Below are positions 12,198 through 24,215 of a stretch of 64,000 bases of DNA, piece by piece. Source of the DNA: Alisma plantago-aquatica (lineage: Eukaryota; Streptophyta; Magnoliopsida; Alismatales; Alismataceae); NCBI GenBank assembly GCA_963693085.1, contig OY856413.1, positions 546,401,879-546,465,878 of the forward strand, in the 5' to 3' direction. Numbering within the stretch: position 1 is the first letter of the stretch; each line of letters starts with the position of its first letter. The notes beneath the pieces are model-generated. The model was not told where the DNA came from and ran no database searches. It was given only the letters and a program-made list of their open reading frames with translations. A program made the translations under genes and the position numbers.

Positions 12198-15100
12198 ATG
12201 GCGTCTTCTGGGGATGATATATGGAGAGACTCGCGTCGTCAAGTCACTACTGTTAAACTTGACGGGCGCAACTACCAGCTTTGGGTATGCTCCTTTGTGA
12301 TCTTTGCCAAATCACAAGGGAAGTACTCTCACCTGATTCGGACTGGCCCGCCTCAGCCTGCAGAGGAGGCGGATGCAAAGGACATCAAAGCCTTTGATGA
12401 CTGGGTTCGTGATGACTCGACAGTTATGACATGGATTCTCAACAGCTCCGTTGAGAAGATCAGTGTCACTCTTCTTCAGCTGCCTATGGCGAAGCAGATG
12501 TGGGATCAGCTCGCCAGTACCTACTCACATAGTGAAAATCCCAAGAAGGTCTTTGATATGACCAAGCAACTGGGGCGCCTACAGTTTACGGGATCTGGCA
12601 TATCTGACTACTTCTCCACCTTCACTGGTCTGTGGGGTGAGTTGGAGATGTATCACCCGCTGTCTATTGATTTAGCGACTATGCAAAAACAGCCGGCGGA
12701 ACTTCAGCTGATTCAGTTTCTCAGTGGTTTACCCGAGTCCTATACGGGCGTGGTAGATCAGATCTTGGCGAGTGATCCACTTCCTACCTTGCAGACTGCC
12801 TACAAGCGTCTCCAGCGCCTTCCGTCGTCTACACCGTCTCCACCTCCTGAGACTGGAGACTCTACTGCTTTGGCTGCTTGGGGCGGGCGTGGCTGTGGTC
12901 GCTCCAATGATGGCCGTCCTCCCCTGGGTGCAGGCAGGGGACGTGGACCTGGTGCTGGACGTGAAGCTCCTCCTTCTGCCCCACCTTCTGCTGCTGCGCG
13001 TCCTCAGCAGGGACAACACGTATGTACTTTCTGTGGCCGGTCTAACCATATTGAAGAAAAATGCTGGGAAAAGTATGGTAAGCCGGCGTGGGCCAATGCT
13101 GCTACAGATTCCTCATCTACTGCGTCTAAGGGTGGTGCTCAGATACCTGCTCCAGAGCCTGCGGGGGCTACCGCAGATTACATTCGTGCTGAGGTGGAGC
13201 GTCTTCTTCTTGAGCGTGCTGGGTCTGCTTCTGCTGCATCTACTAGCGGAGCGCATGCTGCTTTTTCTGGTTATGATACTGCCTTCCTGAGCTCCTCCTC
13301 ACCTTCTAATTCTGGTAATACCAATTGGGTGATAGATTCTGGTGCATCTGCACATATTTCTGGAAATAGATCTTTGTTTAAACATATATCTGCACCTGCC
13401 CGACATTCTTCTGTTATGCTTGTTGATGGCTCCAAGTCCTCGGTCCTTGGAGTCGGTGATATTATTTCTCAGTTTGGCCTCAAATCTGCCTTATATGTGC
13501 CCATATTTCCTCTTAACTTATTGTCTGTCAGCAAAATTTTAAGGAGTTTAAAATGTAGCTTGACATTTGTTCCTGGTTCATGCGTTTTTCAGGACCTTCG
13601 CACGAGGACGAAGATTGGTGGGGGGTATGAAGGTGCTGATGGGCTCTTCTACTTGGACCAGTTACCTCGATCAGAGAAAACTGCTGTGATATCTGCATTA
13701 TCTGCTTCTATTTCTGCTCGACAGTGGCACTACAGGCTGGGCCATCCCTCGTCAGAGAAGCTGCGTAGTTTAGTTCCTGATATTGGCAGTTGTCATTTTC
13801 AGTGTGAATCATGTCAGCTAGGAAAACAAACTCGTACTGTGTATCCTAGACGTAGTACTGTAAGCAGTAAAAACATTTTTGATTTAGTCCACTCTGATGT
13901 ATGTGGTCCATGCCATGTACCAAGCTTGTCTGGTTACAAGTATTTCATTCTTTTTATTGATGATTTTTCGAGGACTACTTGGTTGTTTCTGTTAAAAAGT
14001 AGGTCCGAAGTGCTGTCTACTATCAAATACTTCTTTGCTGAAATAAAAATGCAGTTTGGCTTGCCTATTAAAGTTTTTCGCACTGATAATGCTTTAGAGT
14101 TTGTTAAGTAAGATGTGGCTATTTTTTGTAAATCTGTGGGTACTATTCACCAAACTTCGTGTGCTTATACCCCACAACAAAATGGTGTTGCTGAGAGGAA
14201 GAATAGACACTTATTAGAAGTTACCAGGACGATAATGATGCATTCTCATGTGCCCCGCTCTTATTGGCCTGAGGCTATCTTGACTGCATGCTTTCTGATT
14301 AATAGGATGCCATCGTCAGTTATTGGAAATAAGATTCCCATCCAGGTTTTGCACCCTGACACCTCCTTGTTTACTGTGCCTCCGAGGATTTTTGGGTGTA
14401 CTTGCTTTGTTCGATTGCTTGGACCTACTTCTGATAAGCTATCTCCTCGAGCTGCTAAATGCATTTTTTTGGGCTATTCTTGAACTCAGAAGGGTTACAA
14501 ATGTTATAATCCCAGCACCCGGAAGTGGTTTACCAGTAGTGATGTTGTTTTTTTTGAAGATACACCGTATTATTCTTCAGCAGGAGATAGTTTGCAGAAT
14601 GACATTCTGGCTCCTCCTTTACCTGTTATTTCTGAATGTATGCCTGACCGCACTGACACTGAGATTACTGCAAAGCAAGATCCTCCTCTTATTGTTTATC
14701 AACGTAGGAATAAAGCACCTTCCACACAAGTACCCCCCCAAGACAACCAATCTTCTCCTCCAGAAGGTTCTGCTGCTCCTGAGGTACACTCTGATCTTGA
14801 CATACCTATTGCACTCCGTAAGGGTACTCGTTCTTGCACTTCTCATAGCATTGCTCAGTGTGTGTCTACTGCTCATCTGCATACTCATTCCAGCAATTTT
14901 GTATCTGCCTTATCTACTGTGGCTGTACCTAAGAATGTTCAGGAGGCTTTGAAAAGTACGGCTTGAACATCTACTATGAATGATGAGATGATTGCTCTTA
15001 TTGACAGAGACACTTGGGAGCTGGTGGATCCACCTCCTCAGTGTAAGCCTGTAGGCTGCAGGTGGGTTTATGCCGTCAAATATCAACCTGATGTTACGGT

Positions 15101-16461
15101 TGAAAGGTTGAAGGCAAGGCTTGTTGCGAAGGGCTATACTCAGACATATGGCATTGATTATTTTGAGAATTGTTTTCCTGTTGCTCGCCTTAACTCTGTC
15201 AGGATTCTTTTATCTGTTGCTGTGAATCTAAACTGGCCTCTCATGCAGCTTGATGTGAAAAATGCTTTTCTGTATGGTGACTTACAGGAGGAGGTGTATA
15301 TGGAGCAACCTCCTGGGTTTGTTGCTCAGGGGGAGTCTCACAAAGTATGCAGGCTTAAGAAGTCTATCTATGGGCTCAAGCAGAATCCTCGTGCCTGGTT
15401 TGATAAGTTGAGCAGGATCATGATTGATTTTGGCTTTCTGAGGTCACAAGTTGACCATTCTGTATTTACAAAAAAGACTTCTGCTGGTATTACTGTTCTG
15501 ATTGTATATGTTGATGACATTATTATTTCTGGCAGCGACACTCTTGGTATTCAGGCTACCAAAGATCATTTGGGCAAGCATTTTGCTACCAAAGATCTAG
15601 GCAGACTTTGGTACTTTCTTGGCATAGAAGTCTCTAGAAACTCTAATGCCTTGGTTCTTTCGCAGAGAAAGTATGTTCTTGATATTCTGCAGGAGACTGG
15701 TATGCTTGGAGCGAGACCTGCGGACACTCCTCTTGATCCCAATGTTAATTGGGATGATGATTTCTCTGCTATGTTTACTGATCATAAAAAATTCAGGCGG
15801 TTGATTGGCAAATTGATCTATTTTACTGTTACTTGTCCTGATATTGCTACTGCAGTAGGTCTTCTTAGCAGGTACCTCGACAAACCCAAACAGTGCCACT
15901 GGGATGCTGCATGTCAAGTTTTGAGATACTTAAAAAATTCGCCTGGCAAGGGACTTCATTATAAAAAGAATGGGCACTGTGTTCTTGAAGGGTATTCTGA
16001 TTCTGATTATGCAGGCAACAAAGTTGATAGAAAATCTACTTCTGGTTACTGTACCTTTGTAGGAGGCAATCTTGTCACCTGGAGAGGCAAGAAACAAAAT
16101 GTCGTGGCCAGATCTAGTGCTGAAGCTGAGTACAGGGCCATGGCCCATACTGCTTGAGTTGCTGTGGGTGCGTTCTCTCCTGAAAGAGTTTGGGATTGAG
16201 TCTTCGTCGACCATTCCTATGCATTGTGATAACAGAGCTGCCATCTTCATTGCAAATAATCCTGTCTATCATGAGCGCACCAAACATATTGAAGTTGACT
16301 GCCACTTCATCAGAGAATCTATTCTTGCTGGCAAGATATGCACTCCATTCACAAGATCTGAAGATCAAGTTGCTGATATCTTCACCAAGCTCTTGGCGAA
16401 GAAACAGTTCTGTATGCTGTTGGACAAGTTGGGCATGATTGACATCTATGCTCCAACTTGA
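12198..16461 (+). pseudogene. Broken copia gag-pol polyprotein (element 1)
   Basis: The likely start is ATG 12198 (MASSGDD). An upstream in-frame ATG at 12168 is possible, but similarity to element 2 starts at 12198. In order: gag with a CX2CX4HX4C zinc knuckle (CTFC to H to C, about 13020..13065); protease active site DSGA at 13335..13346; integrase HHCC region (HYRLGH, CESC) and catalytic residues in HSDVCG, FRTDNA and GVAERKN; RT with YVDD near 15510; RNase H with the late copia motif DSDYAG. Breaks: TAA 14109, TGA 14481 (where element 2 has Arg), TGA 14964, and loss of 2 bp at about 16153 in RNase H. After that the frame resumes to TGA 16459. Everything else is in one frame, so decay is recent. 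Confidence 0.95.
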
Positions 16462-16468
16462 GGGGGAG
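16461..16468 (+). promoter_or_regulatory. Polypurine tract of copia element 1
   Basis: AGGGGGAG directly precedes the 3' LTR, right after the polyprotein stop. This is the plus-strand primer site. Confidence 0.9.
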
Positions 16469-16623
16469 TGTTATATTATATATTTCCTGTTTTACATAGC
16501 CTGTTATTTATTTTGTTATTTTCCTTTATATATGAACCTCTCTGTAAATCTCTCAGTATTATATATATGAGGGTGCACACATTGTGCAACCCTGAGCTTT
16601 CTGGAATTCCTGACTCTGTCACA
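16469..16623 (+). repeat. 3' LTR of copia element 1
   Basis: A 155-bp copy of the 5' LTR with four substitutions. It ends CTGTCACA and is followed by repeat copy B, starting AAATGGTAG. Confidence 0.95.
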
Positions 16624-17825
16624 CAAATGGTAGAAATGTGTATATTGACAAAAACACCCATGACGTGATAAGTGACACTTAATCAAGTATCTAACAAGAC
16701 AAGATTAGTATGCACATGGTTGCAAGCAATAGATCAATAATTTGAACAAGGGAAGTAATCATAGCGATGTCATATCGTGTAGCTTCAACATAAGTTTGCA
16801 TTGGACTTCTTTGTGTAAATAGTAAAATTGGAGCATTTTGATTGCAAGATTCCTTTGGAAGATGCAACAATCTTCCTTTTATCGTTGTTTCTTTTATATA
16901 AGTTTTTGTATGCCGGATAGGCATGTTTTAGGACCGATTTTCGTTTTCCATTGTGATTATTTTTCCTATGTATAATTAATTGTTTACCACATTGCAAGAC
17001 GTCACAGGGAGACAATATTTGTAACATTGCATCATAGGGAAAGTTGATAGAACATGTCAAAATCAAGTGAGGTGGTCTTTTTTCTAACGAAGTTGATACC
17101 ACCATGTGATTCCCATATGAGAACCTCACAGATGAGGAGGTTATACATAAATCAAGTTTGGTGGTCTTGTTTCTAACAAAGTTTATACCACCAATATGTA
17201 ATTCCCCTATGAGAACCTCCACAGATGAGTAGAGAATACATAAATGTTGTGTATTGCGAAAGAAGATTTTGTTTGTGATAAAAAACCTAAAGAATACAAA
17301 GGATTTCTACCAAGGAGCTTCGAGTAGATCAACCCAAAATTAGGGCAAAAATAGTATTTATGTTTCAATTGTATGACGATCTTTTTGTGATTAGGGGTTT
17401 GAGCATCAAAGGCCTTATTTTTAGCACTTCAACAATGCTTGAGAATGCAAGTATACCCCTAGAGAAAATCACACTAGTTGGCGTGGCAGACACTCAATTC
17501 TTCTTGAGAATTCAAGAATTTTAAGGCCTGGTTGTCAGACCAGAGAATGGCGCCTTCAAACTAAATGTAGCGTCACTAATGACATAAAGATTGAATTATA
17601 TAAAATCATTTGTTATCAGTTGAGTACTTACAACTGGTGTACAAAGTTTCTTACTAAGGAAAGTGATTGGGTGGCCCTATTAGTCCATTGATGCCAATAT
17701 TTGATGCGTCAGAGGACACCTCAAGGAGCATAGGAAAATGAGAAGGCGGAAATCATGGGCTTCTTTAGTCTCTTCTTGACCTCAGCAAGAAAAACACATG
17801 CAACAGTTTTGTTGAACCGAGTTTG

Positions 17826-18693
17826 AATTTCAATAAAGAAAGCAGCAATAGTGTCCAAAATGTTTGCGATCTTTTAGAAGAAATAGCCAAGTTGCCTGAG
17901 AGTAATCATCAATAAAAGTCATAAAATAGCAAAATCCAGAGAGGCTAGTAACATGATCCCCATATGTCATCATGAACAATATCAAATAGATTTTTAGAAC
18001 TAATATCTTTTTTCTTATGAAACACAACTTGACTTTATTTTCCAAATTGACACGCTCCACAATGTAAGTTTTTATCAGGTATCGCGAGAAACAAGCATTT
18101 CAGTTTAGCAATGGATGGATGCCCCAGATGATAGTGCCATTGTAGTTCAGTCGCAGAAGATGAAAGTAGAGTAGTAGTAGATTGTGGCATGTCTAGGTAG
18201 TACAGTCCATCTGGTCCCTCATGGCCCAAACCATTTTCGTGCGGAGATCCTGAAACACTCAATGCTCGGGATCAAAAGTGATGGAGCATTGAAGGCTCTT
18301 AATAGTTTTATAGACAAATAATAGATTGAGAGGAACTTAGAACATACAACATAGATTTTAAGGGTAAATATGAGATAGAGAGATAGTTCCAATTCCGTGC
18401 ACCAGGGACTGAGTTCCATCAACTACTATAACTGGTGCAACTCTAGTTGTTTTAGATAGAGCAGAAAATACTTCAGAACATCCAAATATGTGTAAATGTG
18501 CCCATAGTGACATTCGGGATTCAACAACTTTTCGACTGGCCGGAAAAAATCGGAATTTGGAAAAAATCGGAAAAAGTCGTGAAAAAATCAATATATTTCG
18601 GTCAAAGTTCGGTCAACTATTCAGTAATAATCGAGAATAAGCCGGCTACATATATACACATACATACATATATATACATCTATACATATATAT

Positions 18694-18726
<33 letters not shown>

Positions 18727-19303
18727 GATATATATATATATAGACACACAAATAGATATATATGTATGTATATATATATATACACACATATATTAGTTCA
18801 AATGTAACTAATAAGGTCACTAGACATACGATCTTATTGAGTGAAAAAAGCAGTAAAAGAATTAAAGGATAGTTGAATAATAACAATGACTGCCAGGAGG
18901 GTTGGGGTTGGAGGTTTAGTGTATATTAGGAGTTCTATTTACATGGTTTGGTAAAAAATGAACAAACGGCTTAAAAGAGAAAAATCGTGAAAAGTCACTA
19001 AGAATCGTGAAAAATCATATAAATCGCGAAAAAGCGGGAAAAATAGTGAAAAAGTCATGAAAAATCGGCGACTGACGTATTAATCGTGGTGAAAATTCGG
19101 CGGCCTATAAAATCGCGAAAAATCACTGATTTTTCATAAAATTCGGAGACTTTTGTTACTATGAATGCGCCTGAATTAATGACCCATTTGTTTTTATCAT
19201 AAGTTGCAGAAGAAGCAAGTAAAACATGAGAACTTCCATCCTGAGTATTGGGCTGCAACGGCAAGCTAGCTTGAAGGGGTTTCTCAAACTCGAGCGGATC
19301 CAC
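17826..19303 (-). pseudogene. Copia protease/integrase fragment (relic)
   Basis: Minus-strand fragments in copia order. WVINSGA (in 19055..19303) is the protease active site with Asp changed to Asn. After the hAT insertion, LSHIYP-type protease sequence continues in 18219..18591. Then GHEGPDGLYYLD, WHYHLGHPS and HCGACQFGK (18035..18262) form the integrase zinc region. FCYFMTFIDDYSQATWLFLL (17830..18060) is the start of the integrase core. Several frame changes and the missing core residues mean it cannot be functional. Confidence 0.85.
18503..19163 (+). mobile_element. hAT-like non-autonomous element, CATAGTAAC family, copy 1
   Basis: It begins CATAGTGACATTCGGG and ends ACTTTTGTTACTATG. Flanks are AATGTGCC (18495..18502) and AATGCGCC (19164..19171), an 8-bp duplication with one change. 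The interior has many GAAAAATCGTGAAAAGTC-like repeats on both sides of a TA/CA microsatellite (about 18650..18790). There is no transposase. It is 661 bp and closely related to 26742..27444. It lies inside the protease region of the copia relic, so it is younger than that relic. Confidence 0.85.
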
Positions 19304-19658
19304 TCAACAATGTGCAGGGTAGAAATGGAGGCAGCTGTAGAGGGATCTTCAGAAGCATCAGAGGCAGCGACGACAATGTAGATGGAGACGACAACATAGA
19401 TGAAGGCGGTGTAGACAACAAGAATAGAATAGGAGAGCCGTGGTGGATCCTCCAGAAGTAAGCAACGTTAGCATTAGACGAAGCGACAACCCAATAGATT
19501 CAACGTCATCAACATAGACACATCATAAAGGTTGGGTTTTTAAGATAGAGTTGCTCCTAGAAGTTGCAGACCATGTACATCCCTACGAATAACCAAGCAC
19601 TGGGTACTCCTTGTTTGCTCTCTCTCTCTATCTCACCTGGGGCAGTGCAGGAAAACCT

Positions 19659-19670
19659 GCATTGATACCA
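19659..19670 (-). promoter_or_regulatory. Primer-binding site of the copia relic
   Basis: On the minus strand it reads TGGTATCAATGC directly after the LTR, matching the TGGTATCA core of the tRNA-Met site used by the other copia elements. Confidence 0.7.
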
Positions 19671-19858
19671 TGTGGAAAACGACAGTTGTGGGAAATCCTT
19701 GAATGTTTCTTATGGATTTAGATGAACAGCCCCCCTCTCCTGTTTATAGGATAAGGGAGAAGCATTACAAACAGAGCCACACCTAATGTGCCAAGGCACA
19801 ATTGGGCCCATATTACAAATAGACCCAATAGCTTAATTAACTAAATAACAAAATTAAC
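19671..19858 (-). repeat. 5' LTR remnant of the copia relic
   Basis: The minus-strand 3' end is TTTTCCACA next to the primer site. The body shares its layout (CTCTCCTGTTTATAGGA, then CCCATATTACAAATAGACCC) with the LTRs of the element at 45847..48396. The outer boundary near 19858 is approximate. Confidence 0.6.
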
Positions 19859-20576
19859 ATTTTTTATATTTCTATAGCTAAAATATTTAATCTGGTTCAA
19901 GATGTAATGTAAGCTTAAGACAAGGAGTCTATTGAAGAGCAGATAAACTTGAAAAGGACCTCTCCTACCTCAGAAATCTAGTTTAATGTAATTACTAATA
20001 TTCCCTCAGAATGAAGTGTGTCTGCCAGAAAGCTTTAATCAACTGTAATTGCCTAGTGGTTTGGTCACCTGCCATAGTAAGAGCACTGATCCAGATCTAT
20101 AAGCCATGTTCCTACTTGCTCAAAACTTCAATTAGATCTAGTAAACTATAAAAGTTGTTCCAGTAATTGAGTGGATAAATAAATTCTTTCTATTAATGCT
20201 AATAGAAGCTTGGATATGCTATCTAATTTTTATTACACTCTAGTCGTCTTTCTAATAATTTACTATTTTCCTGTAGCTAGATATTATCAATAAACATCAG
20301 TTTGAAAGCCTACTATAGATCCATAAAAAGTTAATATGCAACCTGAATGTAGTTCCTGATTATGCATATTAAGCTACTATCAACCAATTTATACTCTTCC
20401 CTGGCTACACGAGTTGGGGTTTCGGCATTTTGTTGTCTAATCAGTTTGAAGATGCAGCACAGTTACTTTACTATGAAACAACTTATCTGTAGCTAATGTT
20501 TTTCTCTCAGTGCGTTTGATACTTCTGCTTACCGGATGTGGTTGAACTTAGTGATGTTTCTGTTTATACTTGCCAG
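19859..20576 (+). other. 3' end of the upstream SHH intron
   Basis: Non-coding AT-rich sequence without a recognised element. It ends with the acceptor TTTATACTTGCCAG just before the exon at 20577. I found no exon for the first half of the SAWADEE domain here or further left. Confidence 0.6.
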
Positions 20577-20696
20577 GAAGGTAAGGATCAGGCTCTCTAT
20601 TTTGATGCCCATATCCTTGATGCCCAAAGGCGCAGACATGATGCACGCGGATGCCGCTGCAGATTTTTAGTTCGTTATGATCATGATCAATGCGAG
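20577..20696 (+). CDS. SHH2: SHH1/SHH2-like protein, SAWADEE-domain exon
   Basis: A 120-bp exon of 40 codons, phase 0 at both ends, bounded by TTGCCAG at the left and GAG|GTAGAA at the right. It encodes [12 protein letters not shown], then [13 protein letters not shown] and LVRYDHDQ. These belong to the second Tudor-like half of the SAWADEE domain, and the His and Cys residues in this stretch fit the domain's zinc site. SHH1 proteins read H3K9 methylation and recruit Pol IV for RNA-directed DNA methylation. The sequence reminds me more of SHH2-type than SHH1-type proteins, but that paralogue choice is from memory. The upstream exons were not found, so the gene is partial in this window. No stop or frameshift is seen. 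Confidence 0.85.
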
Positions 20697-21765
20697 GTAG
20701 AATCTTTTTGCATTCTTATTTTATCTGATCTCCCCCCCACCCACCCCCACCACACACACACACACACCACAATTCTATCTGTTGTTCCTTGTGCCGCCCT
20801 AAACTTTAACTTGGTTATGAGGAGGAAAATATAGGTAAAATATTTATCATCCTAACCGTATTTATGACTCATTTATCTCGTATTGGTGGACGTGACATAA
20901 GGAGGATATCAAATAATAGATGTTTACAATAATGAATGTAACATTCACCTGCGAAAATATGGAACTTGATTAAGACTATAATGTGCTTAATAATAATATG
21001 TGGTTGGTGTAGGTTAAATTCATGCTTAAAGCTGATGCTGCAACAACGCACCCACCTCGAGTGACTTTCTCATTTTGGGCATGATTTGCCATGAGATTGG
21101 GGGTCCCGGAGCTGTAGTCTAGATAACTTGTGATGTGTTTGTTAGTGGATGCCTTTGCTACTGGTGTGCGATGATCATAAATGACATATGTGTCGTTGGA
21201 AGGCAATTCCTTTGGGCTGTCACTGACTGGGTGCATGGATGAACATATTGACGTGGTCGCAGAATGGATACACGTGAAGGTGGATGTTGAATGAAGCAGT
21301 ACACATCTGGTGGTGGATGGCAGATTAGAACAGAGGCAGGGAGTGGAAGGACGGAGATGATTTGTTCCGAAATGGATCTCCCTCCTAGAAGGGGGCATTA
21401 AGTAAGATGATGGTGAGGGATTGACGCACGGAGAATTGAAAGTGATTGATTGATGGTGTGAAAACACTTCTTGACCTTGAATTCAAAAACCAGAGCGAGC
21501 TTCCCGACTCTTTTTTGACAAGCCTAAGATCAATTGATGGAAGTGGGGAGGGAGATAGGTCCTTTTGGAGACGGAGATGCACAAAGCAAATCTTTAATCC
21601 AAATTCCTTATACATCAGCTGCCTGGATAGCCCCCAAGGAAAATTGTTTCTAATAGACTTGACCAAATGCGTAAACAATTTATCAGATGGAAATATATCT
21701 GAGTTTATCCAGATCTTCTTTCCCACTAGTACCTACTAAGAAAATTTCAATTTTTTTTTTTATAT
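20697..21765. other. Unassigned intron DNA with long open frames
   Basis: The minus-strand frames 20976..21467 (163 codons) and 21385..21726 (113 codons) overlap in different frames. I recognise no domain in either. Ser/Pro/Thr-rich composition suggests chance or a decayed element. A short CA tract lies at about 20751..20767. Confidence 0.35.
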
Positions 21766-21782
21766 ATAACTATAATTGATTC

Positions 21783-21961
21783 AAGCACAATAAATAGAAG
21801 AAGGAGGAAGGCCTAAATTAACATGGGACGAGCTTATAAAGAGAGATTTTGAATCTCTACATCCCAACCAGAATATGGCCCATGATAGAGCTGAATGGAA
21901 ACGAAGGATCCATGTAGCCGACCCCAACATAGTTGGGACTGAGGCTTAGATGATGATGATG
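21783..21961 (+). mobile_element. 5'-truncated RTE-type LINE, 3' tail only
   Basis: This 179-bp piece matches the 3' end of the LINE at 32669..34385, including CCCCAACATAGTTGGGACTG and the final GATGATGATGAT tail. A 17-bp direct repeat (21766..21782 and 21962..21978, core AACTATAATTGATTC) flanks it exactly. The truncated 5' end, trinucleotide tail and long target duplication are the hallmarks of target-primed reverse transcription. Confidence 0.85.
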
Positions 21962-21978
21962 ATAACTATAATTGATTC

Positions 21979-23532
21979 TGAATCTCGCCCAACAATTCAA
22001 TTATACGAAAACTACGTAATAAGCACATACACTTGTAGGAATTAGTTTTGGTGGTATTGGGCATGTGGCTAACACGACCAAAGCTGGGATATTGTTTGAC
22101 ATGTGATGGACTTGGCTGCAGGGAATCCGTTTATTTTTGAACTATGAAAATAGGCTGAATATGTCTGAGACATAACCAGGATTTTTTTCACGACATGAGC
22201 GAGACACTTAAGAGGTATGATTGGGTCACAATTAGATGATTTGGTCCAATCATAGGCTGACATGTTTTCTTGCTGCTCAGTCTTCTGCAACAACTGTTGC
22301 TTTTGTTATTGTTGTCGTGCTTTGCAATTTTCTTGAATTCCTTACCTCAGTAGTTTTCTGTAATTCTTTTTCTCGCTGGTGTGTTCTAAACACAAAAATC
22401 TGGTAGGTAGTGCCACATTACAAGCAATTCTGAGTTTTTTTGTCTGCAAGTGTCATCCTTGTCAAAGCATTGTTTGGATTTGAAACATATGGCTTTGTAT
22501 CATTTGATTATAATGGAGGGAATAGTGTAACAGTCTAACAGATATAAGAAGATTACTTATGGCTTACTTCAAGAATAGTGCTACACAAAACTGATTGGGA
22601 CTCAAAATTGTAGAAATCGAGTTGACATGTTTAGACTTTAGAGTATTAAGTGAAGATTTTTTTTTTAAAGTGAAGAAATTCGTTTGTTTATTTAAAACTG
22701 AAATTGGAATATTCTAGTTGCTTGATAGTTGTCGAGTATGTGCATATATACCTTACCATTATATATTTTTGCAATGTCAATGTCACTTACCATTATATAT
22801 TTTTGCAATGTCCATGTCATGTTTCCTCTGTTTCAGGAAATCTCTATGCTGTGTCCACACTGGGAAACAGGTTTGTGCTCCCTAAAAGACAATAAAAGAA
22901 GATATGGCGCTCAATTCTCATAACAACCCTAAACCATTTAGCTACTTGAAACAATTATTGGATTTTAAAAGCAGAGTTGGTGGCTGAATGTGAGAATTTT
23001 CTTTCGGTCAAAATGAATAAGCAGAATAAGTATCTAGGCTAAGGAAAACAAGAGGGAGATGATGGAATGGGTTGGGGAGGGGGCACCATCCCTTCTCTGA
23101 TTGAGAATGATGTCGCTGGCCTAAAGGACAGGGGTCTGGCCAATAATAGAGCACGTTGGCGACTCGACGAAGTTCAGATCCATTCCCCTCCCTTGGTACT
23201 CTTGCTGGTTAATGGCTGACTGGTTTGTTAGTTATGCGTGGCTTTGAGATGGTTTGCATGGGTAGTTATTTCTTATATCATTGCTAAAATGGTGCTTCTT
23301 TGAGTAGGAAAGTCTCTTGAATTATTCCCCTTTGTCTTTTATGTGGGAGTGGTATGCTGTCATGGGTTTAGTGGCTTATGTAAGGGAAGTAATGGGATAT
23401 GTGTTAGTTGTATATGTGGTTTGGTATAGGTATATGACTTGAGTCTCACCATCTTCGTAATGGGGGGAGTAAAATGTATTCAAAGTTTTGGTTACTAAAT
23501 TGCAATTTAATTTCCAAAAAAGGGAGGGAAAT
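21979..23532. other. Unassigned intron DNA
   Basis: No gene or element ends recognised. A two-unit tandem repeat of about 41 bp around CTTACCATTATATATTTTTG lies at about 22752..22830. Confidence 0.4.
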
Positions 23533-23877
23533 TGATGTAAGACAATCTGCATCATTGGGTTTTCTCCTGGCTCGGCGTCTCCCGTGAGAGCCGGAGTCGA
23601 CCGATTAGGGTTGCTGTTAACTCATTTAGGGTTTTGTTTACGTTTAGGGGTCTAGTTCTCATTCTAGGGTTTTATATATTATTTCATGGACTTATTTGTG
23701 AATTCTAATTTTTGTTAGGTTCTTTGAGTTTATTTACTTCTTGATTAAGTGTGTAGTCACTGATGTCCTAAAAGCTAGGGTTTCAACTTTCTACTATAAA
23801 TGTCAGCCATAGGGTATGTATTGAGGCATGCCATTGAGTATTGAAATTTGCTTTTAGGAAATTTATTTTCCTTCAAA
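23533..23877 (+). repeat. Left LTR of the gypsy-like element
   Basis: It starts TGATGTAAGACAATC and is followed by a primer-like TTGTATAAGAGCTT. It aligns by eye along its length to 29655..30000, with many substitutions, so it is old. Confidence 0.55.
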
Positions 23878-23968
23878 TTGTATAAGAGCTTGAGATCTAA
23901 ACCCTTGGTGCAGATCCCAGGAACTCCACCTGGGAAACACCCTAGGTTTCTCTCTATATATATGTAAA

Positions 23969-24215
23969 TAGTCAAGCTGGGATAAGTTTGAGTGTACTAG
24001 TGAGTGACACGATACACTCAAGTCAATTTGCACCATACAACTATTATTAAAAATTATATAGTTGATCGTCTTTAGTATCATATGAATAGACTACATGCAA
24101 AACTTGAGCTCATTGGATACTTATGGTTATGCATCCAAGTGGTATACAAATTATGCATTTCAAATAGGTACCATCATCCATCGTTGATTACTCCCAACCA
24201 TGGGTGAGGATTTAT
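23969..24215 (+). mobile_element. Divergent copy of the TA/GA-ended inverted-repeat element
   Basis: It begins GTCAAGCTGGGATAAG after a CTCTCTATATATAT tract and then follows the order of the copy at 48481: GTGTACTAG, a CACGATACACTCAAG block, ATGCAAAACTTGAGCTCATT, GCATTTCAAAT. The right half fades out near 24215. Confidence 0.55.

Larger units (their letters stand above)
11501..16623 (+). mobile_element. Ty1/copia LTR retrotransposon, element 1
   Basis: This is a structurally complete 5.1-kb copia element: 155-bp LTRs (11501..11655 and 16469..16623), a tRNA-Met primer site at 11656, a gag-pol region in the copia order gag, protease, integrase, RT, RNase H, and a polypurine tract at 16461..16468. 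The two LTRs differ at 4 of 155 positions by eye, so insertion is fairly recent. The coding region has three stop codons and one 2-bp frameshift, so it is non-autonomous. It interrupts copy B of the dispersed repeat. I could not identify a clean 5-bp target duplication (left flank AAGAC, right flank CAAAT). Confidence 0.95.
11173..17804. repeat. Dispersed repeat, copy B, split by copia element 1
   Basis: The outer parts (11173..11500 and 16624..17804) match copy A at 3390..4905 in order and orientation. The 5.1-kb copia element sits between them. Similarity ends near 17804, where the minus-strand copia relic begins. Like copy A it has an internal tandem repeat of about 90 bp (about 17058..17240). 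Confidence 0.7.
17806..19858 (-). mobile_element. Truncated minus-strand copia relic
   Basis: Reading on the minus strand: LTR remnant (19671..19858), primer site (19659..19670), degraded gag, protease, pre-integrase zinc region and the start of integrase. The sequence then stops abruptly near 17806 against the dispersed repeat. RT, RNase H and the 3' LTR are missing. A hAT-like element (18503..19163) sits inside the protease region. Confidence 0.8.

Noticed and set aside
12729..14952. Long overlapping frames on both strands inside copia element 1
   Set aside because: They are shadows of gag-pol in other frames. They are leucine-rich or arginine-rich and match no retroelement domain.
11501..16623. 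A 5-bp target duplication for copia element 1
   Set aside because: The bases next to the two LTRs (AAGAC and CAAAT) do not match, even with copy A as a guide to the original site, so I do not claim one.
22836..22870. Possible small exon after CCTCTGTTTCAG at 22834
   Set aside because: The acceptor-like signal is fair, but the short peptide matches nothing in SHH proteins, and the flanking SHH exons already join without a gap.
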